Assembly: GCF_964253915.1 (NCBI RefSeq)
Contig: NZ_CAXUSG020000004.1
Coordinates: 310,001-374,000, forward strand
Reading direction: 5' to 3'
DNA: 64,000 bases
From: Metarhizobium sp964253915
GTDB taxonomy: Bacteria; Pseudomonadota; Alphaproteobacteria; Rhizobiales; Rhizobiaceae
In this document: positions 1-7,692 of the stretch, piece after piece
Numbering within the stretch: the first letter of the stretch is position 1
How the letters are laid out: each line of letters starts with the position of its first letter
The notes under the pieces: model-generated
What the model was told of the DNA's origin: nothing
Databases searched by the model: none
Seen by the model: the letters and a program-made list of their open reading frames with translations, nothing else
Translations under genes and position numbers: made by a program

Positions 1-175
1 CATCGCCTTCCTGCTCTCGCGTTTCGACGTGACGCTGCCGGTAGAGATCTGGAGCCTGTTGCGCTCCGGCCTCAACCCGAAGACCAATGCCATAGGCTCC
101 GTCGTCTTCCTGGCGTCGATCGCGCTGCTCGTCATCCTCGAACTTGCCCTCTTCCGGAAAAAGAACACGCCATGA
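1..175 (+). CDS. ABC transporter permease, C-terminal end (partial)
   Basis: Only the last ~57 codons are in the window; the reading frame enters at base 2 and stops at TGA 173-175. The residues visible (VEIWSLLRSGLNPKTNAIG, then a hydrophobic helix and the basic tail FRKKNTP) are typical of the last membrane helix of PotC-type permeases of the spermidine/putrescine ABC family. The stop overlaps the ATG of the ATPase gene (ATGA), so the two are co-translated parts of one transporter. The rest of the operon lies upstream of the window. Confidence 0.8.
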   Translation, partial: IAFLLSRFDVTLPVEIWSLLRSGLNPKTNAIGSVVFLASIALLVILELALFRKKNTP

Positions 176-1275
176 CCGCCGCCGTCTCGATCCGCACCGT
201 CTCGCGCCTTTTCCACCAGTTCACCGCGCTGAACGAGGTCTCGCTTGAAATCGCTGCCGGCGAGTTCATCGTGCTGCTCGGGCCGTCCGGCTGCGGCAAG
301 ACCACGCTGCTCTCCATCCTCGGCGGCTTCCTGATGCCGTCGAGCGGCCAGGTGCTGATTGCCGACAAGGACATGACCTTCGTTCCGCCGGCCCGGCGCC
401 CGACCACCACCATGTTCCAGGACTACGCGCTCTTCCCGCATATGTGCCTGCGCGACAATGTCGGTTTCGGCCTCAGGATGCGCGGCATGGCCCGCGCCGA
501 GCGCTACGAGAAGGCGTTCGGTTTCCTTGATCTCGTCGGCCTGAAGGCCTCGTCGGCGAAGAAGCCGCACGAGCTTTCCGGCGGCCAGCGCCAGCGCGTG
601 GCACTGGCCCGCGCGCTTGCCGTCGATCCCGACGTGCTGCTGCTCGACGAGCCGCTCGGCGCGCTCGACCTGAAGCTGCGCCGCCAGATGCAGGACGAGC
701 TGAAGGCGATCCAGAAACGGGTCGGCACCACCTTCGTGCACGTCACCCACGACCAGGAGGAGGCGATGGCGATCGCCGACCGCATCGTGGTGATGAATGC
801 CGGCCGCATCGAGGATGTCGGGGCACCGGCCGAGATCTACATGCGGCCGAAATCGCTGTTTTCCGCCGGTTTCATGGGCGAGGTGAATTTCCTCGACGGC
901 AAGGTCATCGCCCGTGACGGTGATGAGGTTCTGGTGGAAACGCCGCTCGGCCGGCTGATCCTGCCGGCCACGGCGTTCACGGCGGGTGACGCGAAAACCG
1001 GCCAGAAATTCAGCCTCGTCATCCGCCCGGAACATTTTCGCGGTCCGGCGGAGGCGGCGGGCGGACCGGGCAGCCTGTCGCTCGGAGAGGCGCACATCAC
1101 CTCCAGCGCCTTCTTCGGCACCCACCAGCGTTGCCATGTGGCGCCTGTCTCATCGCCTTCGTCGAGTCTTGTCGTGCATATGCCGCAGACGGCGCACCTT
1201 TCCGACGGAGCCTCGATACCGCTTGCGGTGCAGGCGGCCGACATCGTCGCCTTGCCGGCCGCCACGGGGGCCTGA
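172..1275 (+). CDS. ABC transporter ATP-binding protein, PotA-like (polyamine/opine class)
   Basis: Energises import with the overlapping permease. The 367-aa protein has Walker A GPSGCGKTT at 37-45, signature LSGGQ at 135-139 and Walker B VLLLDE at 155-160, followed by a C-terminal TOBE/OB-like domain (about 280-360), the length and order of PotA/UgpC-type ATPases. It starts by a 4-base ATGA overlap with the permease and is followed 3 bases later by a metallo-hydrolase gene. Substrate is inferred only from family (polyamines or related amines) because the binding protein is outside the window. Confidence 0.9.
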   Translation: MTAAVSIRTVSRLFHQFTALNEVSLEIAAGEFIVLLGPSGCGKTTLLSILGGFLMPSSGQVLIADKDMTFVPPARRPTTTMFQDYALFPHMCLRDNVGFGLRMRGMARAERYEKAFGFLDLVGLKASSAKKPHELSGGQRQRVALARALAVDPDVLLLDEPLGALDLKLRRQMQDELKAIQKRVGTTFVHVTHDQEEAMAIADRIVVMNAGRIEDVGAPAEIYMRPKSLFSAGFMGEVNFLDGKVIARDGDEVLVETPLGRLILPATAFTAGDAKTGQKFSLVIRPEHFRGPAEAAGGPGSLSLGEAHITSSAFFGTHQRCHVAPVSSPSSSLVVHMPQTAHLSDGASIPLAVQAADIVALPAATGA

Positions 1276-1278
1276 TCC

Positions 1279-2010
1279 ATGCAGCGCATCAGCCCGGATA
1301 AATGGTATGCCGTCGAACGCCGCGAGGACGATGTCACCGCTATTTCCGAACCCTTCATCCAGGAATTCTACCGCTGCAACATCTGGCATGTGCGCGGCCG
1401 CGACAGCGACATGCTGGTCGATAGCGGCATGGGCGTCGTGTCGCTGCGCGAATGGGTGCCGCTGGTCACCGAGAAGCCGTTGATCGCGGTGGCCAGCCAC
1501 ACCCATTTCGATCATATCGGCTGCCACCACGAGTTCGAATGCCGCGCCGTGCATGAGGCCGAGGCCGACCTGCTCGCCAATCCCACCCGCGCCAACACGC
1601 TTGCCGATCCCTACGTCACCGACGACATCTTCGACGCCTTGCCGCCGGAACCCTATTGCTCGAAATGTTACGCCGTGAAGGCGGCACCCGCGACCCGCAT
1701 TCTCAGGGACGGCGATCACATCGATCTCGGCGACCGCCTCTTCGAGGTCATCCATACGCCCGGTCATTCCCCCGGCGGCATCGCGCTTTGGGAGGAAAAG
1801 ACCGGCATCCTGTTTTCCGGCGACATTCTCTATGACGGCCCGCTGATCGAAGACACCTACCATGCCGATGCCGGCGATTACCTGCGGTCGATGCAGCGGC
1901 TGCTCACCTTGCCGGTCCGGCTCGTGCATGGCGGCCATTTCCCGAGCTTTTCCGGTGAGCGCTACCGCGCGCTCATCCGCAACTGGCTCGACGAGAAGGA
2001 GCGCGCCTGA
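1279..2010 (+). CDS. MBL-fold metallo-hydrolase
   Basis: A 243-aa metallo-beta-lactamase-fold enzyme. The zinc-binding motif HTHFDHIG is at residues 74-81, with downstream HTPGHSPGG and FSGDILYDGP supplying further metal ligands; this is the glyoxalase II/MBL layout. It begins 3 bases after the ATPase, so it is probably part of the transporter operon and may hydrolyse the imported compound or a derived thioester or lactone. The true substrate cannot be read from sequence. Confidence 0.88.
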   Translation: MQRISPDKWYAVERREDDVTAISEPFIQEFYRCNIWHVRGRDSDMLVDSGMGVVSLREWVPLVTEKPLIAVASHTHFDHIGCHHEFECRAVHEAEADLLANPTRANTLADPYVTDDIFDALPPEPYCSKCYAVKAAPATRILRDGDHIDLGDRLFEVIHTPGHSPGGIALWEEKTGILFSGDILYDGPLIEDTYHADAGDYLRSMQRLLTLPVRLVHGGHFPSFSGERYRALIRNWLDEKERA

Positions 2011-2093
2011 CCGACGCAAAGTTCGGGCAGGGTTGGACGGATATCGAGTGTGTTCGAATCGGTGGCATGCGCCGCCCGCATGAAGAGGGACAC

Positions 2094-2387
2094 ATGAGAA
2101 ACGTCGCCATCGCCATCCTCGGCCTGCTTGCCGTCAGCGGCTGCACCAATCCCGGCGCCTATATGCCGCCGGACGGATTAGTCGATCCGATCTCCAAGCA
2201 ATGCTACGGCGTCATTCGCGAACAGGAATTCGTCGCCTGCACCAATGCGGTGCGTTCCGGCCAGTATTACTTCGTGCCGAAGCGCGGCTTCGAGGCGATA
2301 CAGGAGGAGATGGAGGAACGGAACGCCGAAAGCGCGAGCGGCGAAAAGGGCGCCCGGCGCTATACAAAGCAGCTTGAGGACCATTGA
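2094..2387 (+). CDS. small lipoprotein, unknown function
   Basis: A 97-aa protein starting MRNVAIAILGLLAVSGC: a short signal sequence ending in a lipobox (AVSGC), so Cys17 is a likely lipid-modified N-terminus. The mature part is hydrophilic with two more cysteines (QCYG, VACTN) and a charged C-terminus. The ATG at 2094 has AGAGGG just upstream; an in-frame ATG at 2067 lacks such a site. I do not recognise the family. It is 83 bases downstream of the MBL gene and precedes a RIME repeat. Confidence 0.7.
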   Translation: MRNVAIAILGLLAVSGCTNPGAYMPPDGLVDPISKQCYGVIREQEFVACTNAVRSGQYYFVPKRGFEAIQEEMEERNAESASGEKGARRYTKQLEDH

Positions 2388-2440
2388 GCTGCGGCTTGGC
2401 GATCTGTCTGCGTGAATGGGGCCTCCGCGAATGAGGTTTT

Positions 2441-2583
2441 GCCCCTCTCCCTCTCCCTCTCCCCGCTTGCGAGGAGAGGGGACTTGCCCTACGCAGCGTT
2501 GAGATTGGGGAAGTCGGTGCGGCATACCTCCTTCTCCCCTTCAAAACGGAGAGAAAGGTCCGCAGGACGCAGGCGGATGAGGG
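2441..2583. repeat. RIME-like intergenic palindromic element
   Basis: CTCTCC/GGAGAG palindrome followed by a second CCTTCTCCCC...GGAGAGAAGG palindrome and the end GGCGGATGAGGGG. It occupies the gap between the lipoprotein gene and the convergent amidohydrolase gene. It belongs to the same subfamily as the copy at 63571-63711: both carry GTGCGGCAT between the two palindromes. Confidence 0.8.
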
Positions 2584-2616
2584 GCCACCGCAGGCGCCAC
2601 CTCCACCCCAACATGC

Positions 2617-3363
2617 TCACGCCGTCAGCGCCGCATACAGTCGGTCCGTCCATTCCTGCACCCCGGCATCCGTCAGCAAAAGATCCTGCCGCACCTCCAC
2701 CAGAACTGCCGGATACCCGCGGTCCTCGCCGTGGACGGGAATGGCGTAATCCTCCAGCCGGTCGATGATGTAGGGCACGTTGCCGTCCACCACCAGCGCC
2801 GGATCGCGCCTCAGTTCGGTCATCAGCGCCTCGGCGTAGTCCTTCGACTGGCCGTAGAGGATGCCGACATGCCAGGGTCGCTGCACCCCATGGAAAACCG
2901 GCGTGAACGAGTGGATACCGACGATGCGGCTCTTCCGGCCCTGCTTTTCCCGCGCATCCAGCAAGGCTTCGATGCGATCGTGGAACGGCCTGAACATCCG
3001 CTCGATACGGCGGGTCTTCTCGTTTTCGTCGATCCCGATATTGCCCGGAATGTCCGTCGCCTCGGAGCGCGCCGGAATGCTGGTCGGGCTGTCCACAGGC
3101 CGGTTGAGGTCGATTAGGAGCCGCGAATAGGTGCCGAGGAAGGCCGGCGCGTCTAGCCGCCGTGCCAGTTCGCGGGTCACGGCGGCGACGCCGATGTCCC
3201 AGGCGATGTGGCGGGTCAGTTCGTGCGGCGGCAGGCCGAGGCCGGCATATTCGGTCGGAATATGGTTCGAGGCATGTTCGCAGGTGAGCACGATGTCGTT
3301 CGTGCCCGCCTCGTTCAACACTTCGACCGGATCCGGCCAGTCCAGGGTCGTTGCGGTCGTCAT
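2617..3363 (-). CDS. N-formylglutamate amidohydrolase family protein
   Basis: A 248-aa member of the N-formylglutamate amidohydrolase (FGase/HutG) family, with the N-terminal TCEHASNHIP metal-site motif and the SRLLIDLNRP, HSFTPVF and ILYG blocks typical of the family. In classical histidine breakdown this enzyme splits N-formylglutamate into formate and glutamate. No hut genes are nearby; instead the start codon overlaps the stop of an isochorismatase-family gene (ATGA at 3360-3363), so its substrate here is probably another N-acyl or amide compound. Third gene of the rpiR operon. A paralogue lies at 57728-58612. Confidence 0.85.
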   Translation of the reverse strand: MTTATTLDWPDPVEVLNEAGTNDIVLTCEHASNHIPTEYAGLGLPPHELTRHIAWDIGVAAVTRELARRLDAPAFLGTYSRLLIDLNRPVDSPTSIPARSEATDIPGNIGIDENEKTRRIERMFRPFHDRIEALLDAREKQGRKSRIVGIHSFTPVFHGVQRPWHVGILYGQSKDYAEALMTELRRDPALVVDGNVPYIIDRLEDYAIPVHGEDRGYPAVLVEVRQDLLLTDAGVQEWTDRLYAALTA

Positions 3364-4004
3364 GCAGGTTTCCCGAGCGCCTTGAGGCGTTCGATCACCG
3401 TGTCGGTGTCGGCCAGCCAGCAATACCCGCCGAATGCCTTGAGGGCGCCGTCGTGGCGTTCCGGCGTTGCCGTGGCGCAGGCATCCGTGACGCAGGTGAC
3501 GAGATAGCCGCGGTCGGCGGCATCGCGCACGGCCATGTCGACGCACTGGTCGGTCATGATGCCGGTGATGATCAGGTACTTGATACCCAGGTTCTTCAGC
3601 AGATAGTCGATATTGGTCGAGTTGAAGACGCCGGAGGATGTCTTCGGAATCATGATCTCGTCGCCGACGGGCATCAGGCTATCGACCGGCAGGCCTTCCG
3701 GGGCGCTGCGCGGAATGTGGATCGGCGTCAGTTTGTGGTCGAGCGAGCAGTCGCGGCCGTCCTCGGTCAGGCTCTGGATGATGGTGTGCAGCACCTCGAC
3801 GCCGTTTTCACGCGCTGCGGCAAGCAGCCTCTCGTTGTTGGGGATCGTCTCCGTGGCGGTCTGCTTGTAGAAATAGTGGTCGGGACCACGCTCCGGATGG
3901 GAAGGATCGATACCGGGGATGAGCCAGATCTTCTGCAGGTCGACGAGCAGGATGGCGGTCGCGCCGGCCTCGTAGGCCTGGTCGCGGGTGATGGTCTTGG
4001 TCAT
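3360..4004 (-). CDS. isochorismatase-family cysteine hydrolase (amidase)
   Basis: A 214-aa cysteine hydrolase with the complete family triad: Asp22 (VDLQ), Lys121 (IPKTSSG) and nucleophile Cys154 (TDQCVD). The cis-peptide region before the cysteine (TGIMTDQC) is conserved. The family covers isochorismatases, nicotinamidase, N-carbamoylsarcosine amidase, biuret and ureidoacrylate hydrolases. Coupling by ATGA overlaps to an rpiR-type regulator upstream and an N-formylglutamate amidohydrolase-like gene downstream favours an amide or carbamoyl substrate rather than isochorismate; that is inference. Confidence 0.87.
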   Translation of the reverse strand: MTKTITRDQAYEAGATAILLVDLQKIWLIPGIDPSHPERGPDHYFYKQTATETIPNNERLLAAARENGVEVLHTIIQSLTEDGRDCSLDHKLTPIHIPRSAPEGLPVDSLMPVGDEIMIPKTSSGVFNSTNIDYLLKNLGIKYLIITGIMTDQCVDMAVRDAADRGYLVTCVTDACATATPERHDGALKAFGGYCWLADTDTVIERLKALGKPA

Positions 4005-4951
4005 GGTTTCGGCTCCTGCCTGGTGTTTTTCGGTCCGGGCTGTGTCCGGACGGATGTCTCGTTGGAGGGGGTGTCCCCGGCGCCTGAGCGCGTGTTGTCG
4101 AAAGTCACGCCGTTGCGTTCACGCACACCCTCCAGCGCCTCGATGCGGGCGCGGGTATCGTCGTCCATGCGGGCGATGAGGTGCGCAGCCAGCGCCTCGA
4201 TCTGGCCGACCGCCGGTGCCAGCGTGTCATAGGGCGAAGCGACGTCGATCGAGCTTGAGAGCGTCACCTCGGCATAGTCCGAGATCGGCGACAGCCAGGG
4301 ATCGGTGAACAACAGGATCTTGACGCCGCGGGCCGCCGCCTGCTCGGCGAAGGCGACGACGTCGCGCTGGTAGCGGCGATAATCGAAGACGACGAGCACG
4401 TCGCGCTTGTCCATGTCGATGAGCTGGTCGAAGCTCTGGGCGGACAGCACGCCGATATCGTGCACATCGCTGCGCAGCTGGGTGATGTAGCCGCCGAGCA
4501 TGCCGGCGATGTGGCGGCTGAAGCGGCCGCCGAGCAGGAAGACGCTGCCCTTCGCTTCGCTCACCAGCCGGGCGGCGCGCTCGTAGCTCATCGCCGGCGT
4601 GCCGGTGATCGTCCGGTCCAGGCAGGCGACCACAGAGCGCAGGTAGGAGGTGGCGATACCATCGGCGGTGCTGCCGCTTTCCAGCCGCTTCGCTTCCATC
4701 ATCAAGAGCGGCGAATGCAGCCGTGCCTCGACCTCGGCCAGAAGTTTTGCCTGGAAGCCGGGATAGCCCTCGAAGCCGAGTTTCATCACCAGCCGCACCA
4801 CGGTCGGGTCGCTGACGCCGGCGCGTTTGGCCAAGGCCGTCGCCGTTCCCAGCCCGGCCGTCGGGTAGTCGGTCAGGAGCGCCTGGACGATCTTTTCTTC
4901 CGACGGCGTAAGCGAAAGATCGCTGCGCAGCAGCATATCCCGGATGCTCAT
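4001..4951 (-). CDS. MurR/RpiR-family transcriptional regulator
   Basis: A 316-aa regulator: N-terminal RpiR helix-turn-helix (about 1-80, SEEKIVQALL...VSDPTVVRLVMKLGF) and a C-terminal SIS sugar-phosphate-binding domain (about 120-260). The ATG at 4951 has GGGGAGG 10 bases upstream; a GTG nine codons earlier is less likely. It is the first gene of a three-gene operon with ATGA overlaps to the isochorismatase-type gene. It faces a CUT2 transporter operon across a 376-base gap holding a TGAAAT-N3-ATTTCA palindrome, so it is the likely local regulator of both arms. The SIS domain suggests a phosphorylated sugar-like effector. Confidence 0.9.
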   Translation of the reverse strand: MSIRDMLLRSDLSLTPSEEKIVQALLTDYPTAGLGTATALAKRAGVSDPTVVRLVMKLGFEGYPGFQAKLLAEVEARLHSPLLMMEAKRLESGSTADGIATSYLRSVVACLDRTITGTPAMSYERAARLVSEAKGSVFLLGGRFSRHIAGMLGGYITQLRSDVHDIGVLSAQSFDQLIDMDKRDVLVVFDYRRYQRDVVAFAEQAAARGVKILLFTDPWLSPISDYAEVTLSSSIDVASPYDTLAPAVGQIEALAAHLIARMDDDTRARIEALEGVRERNGVTFDNTRSGAGDTPSNETSVRTQPGPKNTRQEPKP

Positions 4952-5041
4952 GGCCGTGGCGCCTCCCCAAGTGCACACTTGTCGTTATTGTATGAAGAGA
5001 AAATTACAGACAAAATCCTGTCCGTCAATTGTGAAGAAGCG

Positions 5042-5071
5042 TTGACAGCTACGAAGGTGTGGACATAGCAT
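5042..5071 (+). promoter_or_regulatory. possible sigma-70 promoter of the CUT2 transporter operon
   Basis: TTGACA at 5042-5047 and TAGCAT at 5066-5071 with an 18-base spacer, in the gap between the divergent RpiR gene and the permease gene. The match is reasonable but the leader would be ~250 bases, so another promoter nearer 5200 is possible. Confidence 0.35.
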
Positions 5072-5183
5072 TGAGAAAAGCAGCGAAAAGTTGCGGGGAA
5101 CGAAAATGAGGAAGAGCAGCCTTTGCGGCAACGGTCGAGTCGTATCGCCGTTGCGCGAAGCCGCAGAGTGCCTTGACCTCATT

Positions 5184-5198
5184 TGAAATTTCATTTCA
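5184..5198. promoter_or_regulatory. candidate RpiR operator palindrome
   Basis: Perfect inverted repeat TGAAAT-TTC-ATTTCA in the 376-base gap between rpiR (leftward) and the transporter operon (rightward). RpiR-family operators commonly have TGAAA/TTTCA half-sites, so this fits autoregulation plus control of the transporter. Nothing else gene-like was found in the gap. Confidence 0.6.
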
Positions 5199-5327
5199 GA
5201 CTTGAACCAATAAGACGCATGAAAAGCTTCATCCGGGCGGGCTTTGGGTAAGACCGTCTTTGCTTTCCCGATGAAGGAGAATGCAGAATGCGCACCGTCC
5301 ATCAGGGGCAAGGTGCCGGGGAACGAC

Positions 5328-6308
5328 ATGAAAAGCTGGTTGAACTGGAAAGAGATGAATCAGGAGCGGATCGTGCTTTTGATCGCGGTCCTGATGTTCG
5401 TCGTCGCTTCGGTCACCCTGCCGGGTTTCTTCACGTCGGATAATATCGTCGCCATCGTCCGCTCCGTCTCTGTGCTCGGCATCCTGGCGCTCGGCATGGC
5501 GATCGTCGTCATCGGCCGCGGCATCGATCTTTCCGCCGTCGCCATCATGGCCATGTCGGTTGCATGGTATCTGCAGCTTCTGAACGACGGCATGGCCGAC
5601 AGCGCCGCCTTCCTGCTGGTGATATCGGGCGTGCTGGCGATCGGCCTGCTGAACGGCTTCCTTGTCGCTTACGCCGAGGTGCCGGCGATCTTCGTGACGC
5701 TGGCAAGCGGTTCCTTCGTTTTCGGTTACGTGCGTTCGCAGCTCATCGCCCAGGATGCCGTGCCGGTGCCGCCTGGCCATTGGGTCCAGCTTTTCGGCGG
5801 CGTGCGGTATTTCGATATCCCGGTGGAAGTGTTCATCTTCGCCGCGCTGGCTTTTCTCATCTTTCTGTTCCTGCGCTACACCAAGTGGGGACGCTACGTC
5901 TATTATGCCGGCGACAACCCGGTTTCGGCGCGAAATGCCGGCATGCCGGTGCGGCCGATGCTGGTGCTTCGCTACGTCATTTCCGCGCTGATCGCCTTCA
6001 TCGCCGGCCTGCTGACGGCGGCGAGCCTGCACTCGATCAATACCCGCGTCGTCAACTCGACGCTGCTTTACGACATCGTTCTGGTGGCGGTCATCGGCGG
6101 CATCGGGCTGTCCGGCGGCAAGGGCGGGGTGCGTAACGTGCTGTTCGGCGCCGCCCTGATCGGCATCATGCTCAACGCCATGACGATCATCGATATTCCG
6201 TTGATCTACCAGAGCCTGATCAAGTCGACGATCCTGCTCGCGGCAATCATTATCGACGGCTTCCTGAACCCGCGCGACGAACAGACGGCGCAGCAGGGCG
6301 ATATTTAA
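5328..6308 (+). CDS. CUT2 (ribose-type) ABC transporter permease
   Basis: A 326-aa RbsC-like integral membrane protein with about 9-10 hydrophobic helices, the IDLSAVAIMAM segment and the C-terminal GGIGLSGGKGGVRNVLFGA loop characteristic of BPD_transp_2 permeases. The ATG at 5328 follows CGGGGAAC; in-frame ATGs at 5271 and 5244 would add a hydrophilic tail not usual in the family. First gene of an operon also encoding a binding protein, a second permease fused to a propeller domain, a free propeller protein and an ATPase. The two permeases probably form a heterodimer. Confidence 0.88.
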   Translation: MKSWLNWKEMNQERIVLLIAVLMFVVASVTLPGFFTSDNIVAIVRSVSVLGILALGMAIVVIGRGIDLSAVAIMAMSVAWYLQLLNDGMADSAAFLLVISGVLAIGLLNGFLVAYAEVPAIFVTLASGSFVFGYVRSQLIAQDAVPVPPGHWVQLFGGVRYFDIPVEVFIFAALAFLIFLFLRYTKWGRYVYYAGDNPVSARNAGMPVRPMLVLRYVISALIAFIAGLLTAASLHSINTRVVNSTLLYDIVLVAVIGGIGLSGGKGGVRNVLFGAALIGIMLNAMTIIDIPLIYQSLIKSTILLAAIIIDGFLNPRDEQTAQQGDI

Positions 6309-6315
6309 AACCGTG

Positions 6316-6334
6316 CCGCGCCCCGACGGCGCGG
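6316..6334 (+). other. intercistronic stem-loop
   Basis: CCGCGCC / GGCGCGG arms with a 5-base loop, just after the permease stop and before the binding-protein gene. There is no T-run, so it is more likely an mRNA-stability or attenuation element than a terminator; binding proteins are often made in excess of their permeases. Confidence 0.4.
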
Positions 6335-6379
6335 TGCCCAAAGAGATTGTTTACCGACCAACTGCAACAGGGGATTGCC

Positions 6380-7405
6380 ATGAAATATTTGCCTACGCTT
6401 CTGGCGGCAGCCGCCGCGCTTTCCGCCTCCTTCTTCGCCACGGCGCCGCAGGCGGCCGACGACCCATCATCGGCCGTCTATGCCGAAGCGCTGAAGGGCA
6501 AGCGTATCGTCCTGGTGCCGATGGCCATGGGTTTCGACCTTGCCCAGGGTTGGGCGGCGATCCTGCAGCGTGAAATCGATACATTCGGCGGCGTGTTCGA
6601 AACCCGCGACCCGAACTGGAGCGTCGAGGCCGGCGCCCAGGCGATCACCGAGGTGATTTCGTCGGAAACGAAGCCCGACGTGCTGATCGTCATGTCGCCC
6701 GACCTCAACTCCTACTCCAAGCTGATGAAGCGGGCGCAGGCGGAAGGTATCTATGTCGTGCTCGTCGACAACCCGGCGAACTTCAAGGCCGACGCCTATG
6801 TCGGCAGCGATTGGACGCAGCTCGGTCGCCTGGAAGCGGAAGCCGTGGTCAAGGGTTGCGGCCCCAATTCGTCGAAGAAGATCGGCCTCGTGCAGGGCGA
6901 CCAGGTCAACGCCACCAGCCTCTACCAGTATGCCGGCATCATGGACGTCCTGGCGAAATACCCGGACTTCCAGGTCGTCGCCAAGCCGGATTCCAACTGG
7001 GATGCCACCACGTCGCGCAACGTGACCACCACCATGCTGCAGCAGAACCCCGACATTTGCGGCATCATCGACTTCTGGGATGGTGACGCAACCGGTGCGG
7101 CGGCTGCCATCCGCGATGCCGGCAAGCAGGACCAGGTCTTCCTCGTGACGACGGGCGGCGGCGAAAAGGCGGCCGATTGCGATCGTATCGCCGACGGCAC
7201 CTACGGCGCGGTGGTCATGACCGAACTGGCGCAGGAAACCCACAACATGGTGGCGATCATCAAGTACCTGCTGCAGAGCGGCCAGGCTCCCGGCACCTCG
7301 TCGCCCTTCATCTACACGCTCCTGAAGGCAACCACGAAGGAAAACCTCCGCCCCGACAGCTGCTGGGATCTGAAGGCGCTGCAGGCGGAAGCGGCTGCGA
7401 AGTAA
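6380..7405 (+). CDS. sugar ABC transporter substrate-binding protein
   Basis: A 341-aa periplasmic-binding-protein-like (RbsB/peripla_BP_4) protein with a Sec signal peptide (about residues 1-25, ending PQAA). Two lobes follow, with conserved blocks such as ALKGKRIVLVPM, VDNPANF, GLVQGD and IIDFWDGDATGAAAAIRDAG. The ATG at 6380 has AGGGG upstream. It delivers the unknown solute to the CUT2 permeases of this operon. Unusually for such operons it follows the first permease, and is separated from the second permease by a RIME repeat. Confidence 0.9.
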   Translation: MKYLPTLLAAAAALSASFFATAPQAADDPSSAVYAEALKGKRIVLVPMAMGFDLAQGWAAILQREIDTFGGVFETRDPNWSVEAGAQAITEVISSETKPDVLIVMSPDLNSYSKLMKRAQAEGIYVVLVDNPANFKADAYVGSDWTQLGRLEAEAVVKGCGPNSSKKIGLVQGDQVNATSLYQYAGIMDVLAKYPDFQVVAKPDSNWDATTSRNVTTTMLQQNPDICGIIDFWDGDATGAAAAIRDAGKQDQVFLVTTGGGEKAADCDRIADGTYGAVVMTELAQETHNMVAIIKYLLQSGQAPGTSSPFIYTLLKATTKENLRPDSCWDLKALQAEAAAK

Positions 7406-7454
7406 GGCTGGTTGCGGCCGGACGAGCGTTGTCTACGCAGTGACGGTGCGTCTT

Positions 7455-7650
7455 GCCTCCTTCTCCCCAGCGGGGAGAAGGTCGCGGCAGCGGGATGAGG
7501 GGGCGCTCCACGGCAAAACCTGTGCGCCTGCCCCCCTCACCCGACCCTTCGGGCCACCTTCTCCCCGCGGGGGAGAAGGGGACGCGGCCGCCGGCGACAA
7601 AATTCGACATGCTCTCTCCCTTTGACGGGGAGAGGTCGAGGCAAGGGGTG
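7455..7650. repeat. RIME-like composite palindromic repeat inside an operon
   Basis: Three palindromes in a row fill the 287-base gap between the binding protein and the fusion permease: CCTTCTCCCC-AG-CGGGGAGAAGG, then a CTTCGGG/CTTCTCCCC..GGGGGAGAAG unit, then CTCTCCC..GGGGAGAG at about 7612-7633. No gene is visible in the gap. Transcription must pass through or restart after it. Confidence 0.85.
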
Positions 7651-7692
7651 TCTCCCCAAGCCACTACCACATCCACAATCTAGGCCCGACCG

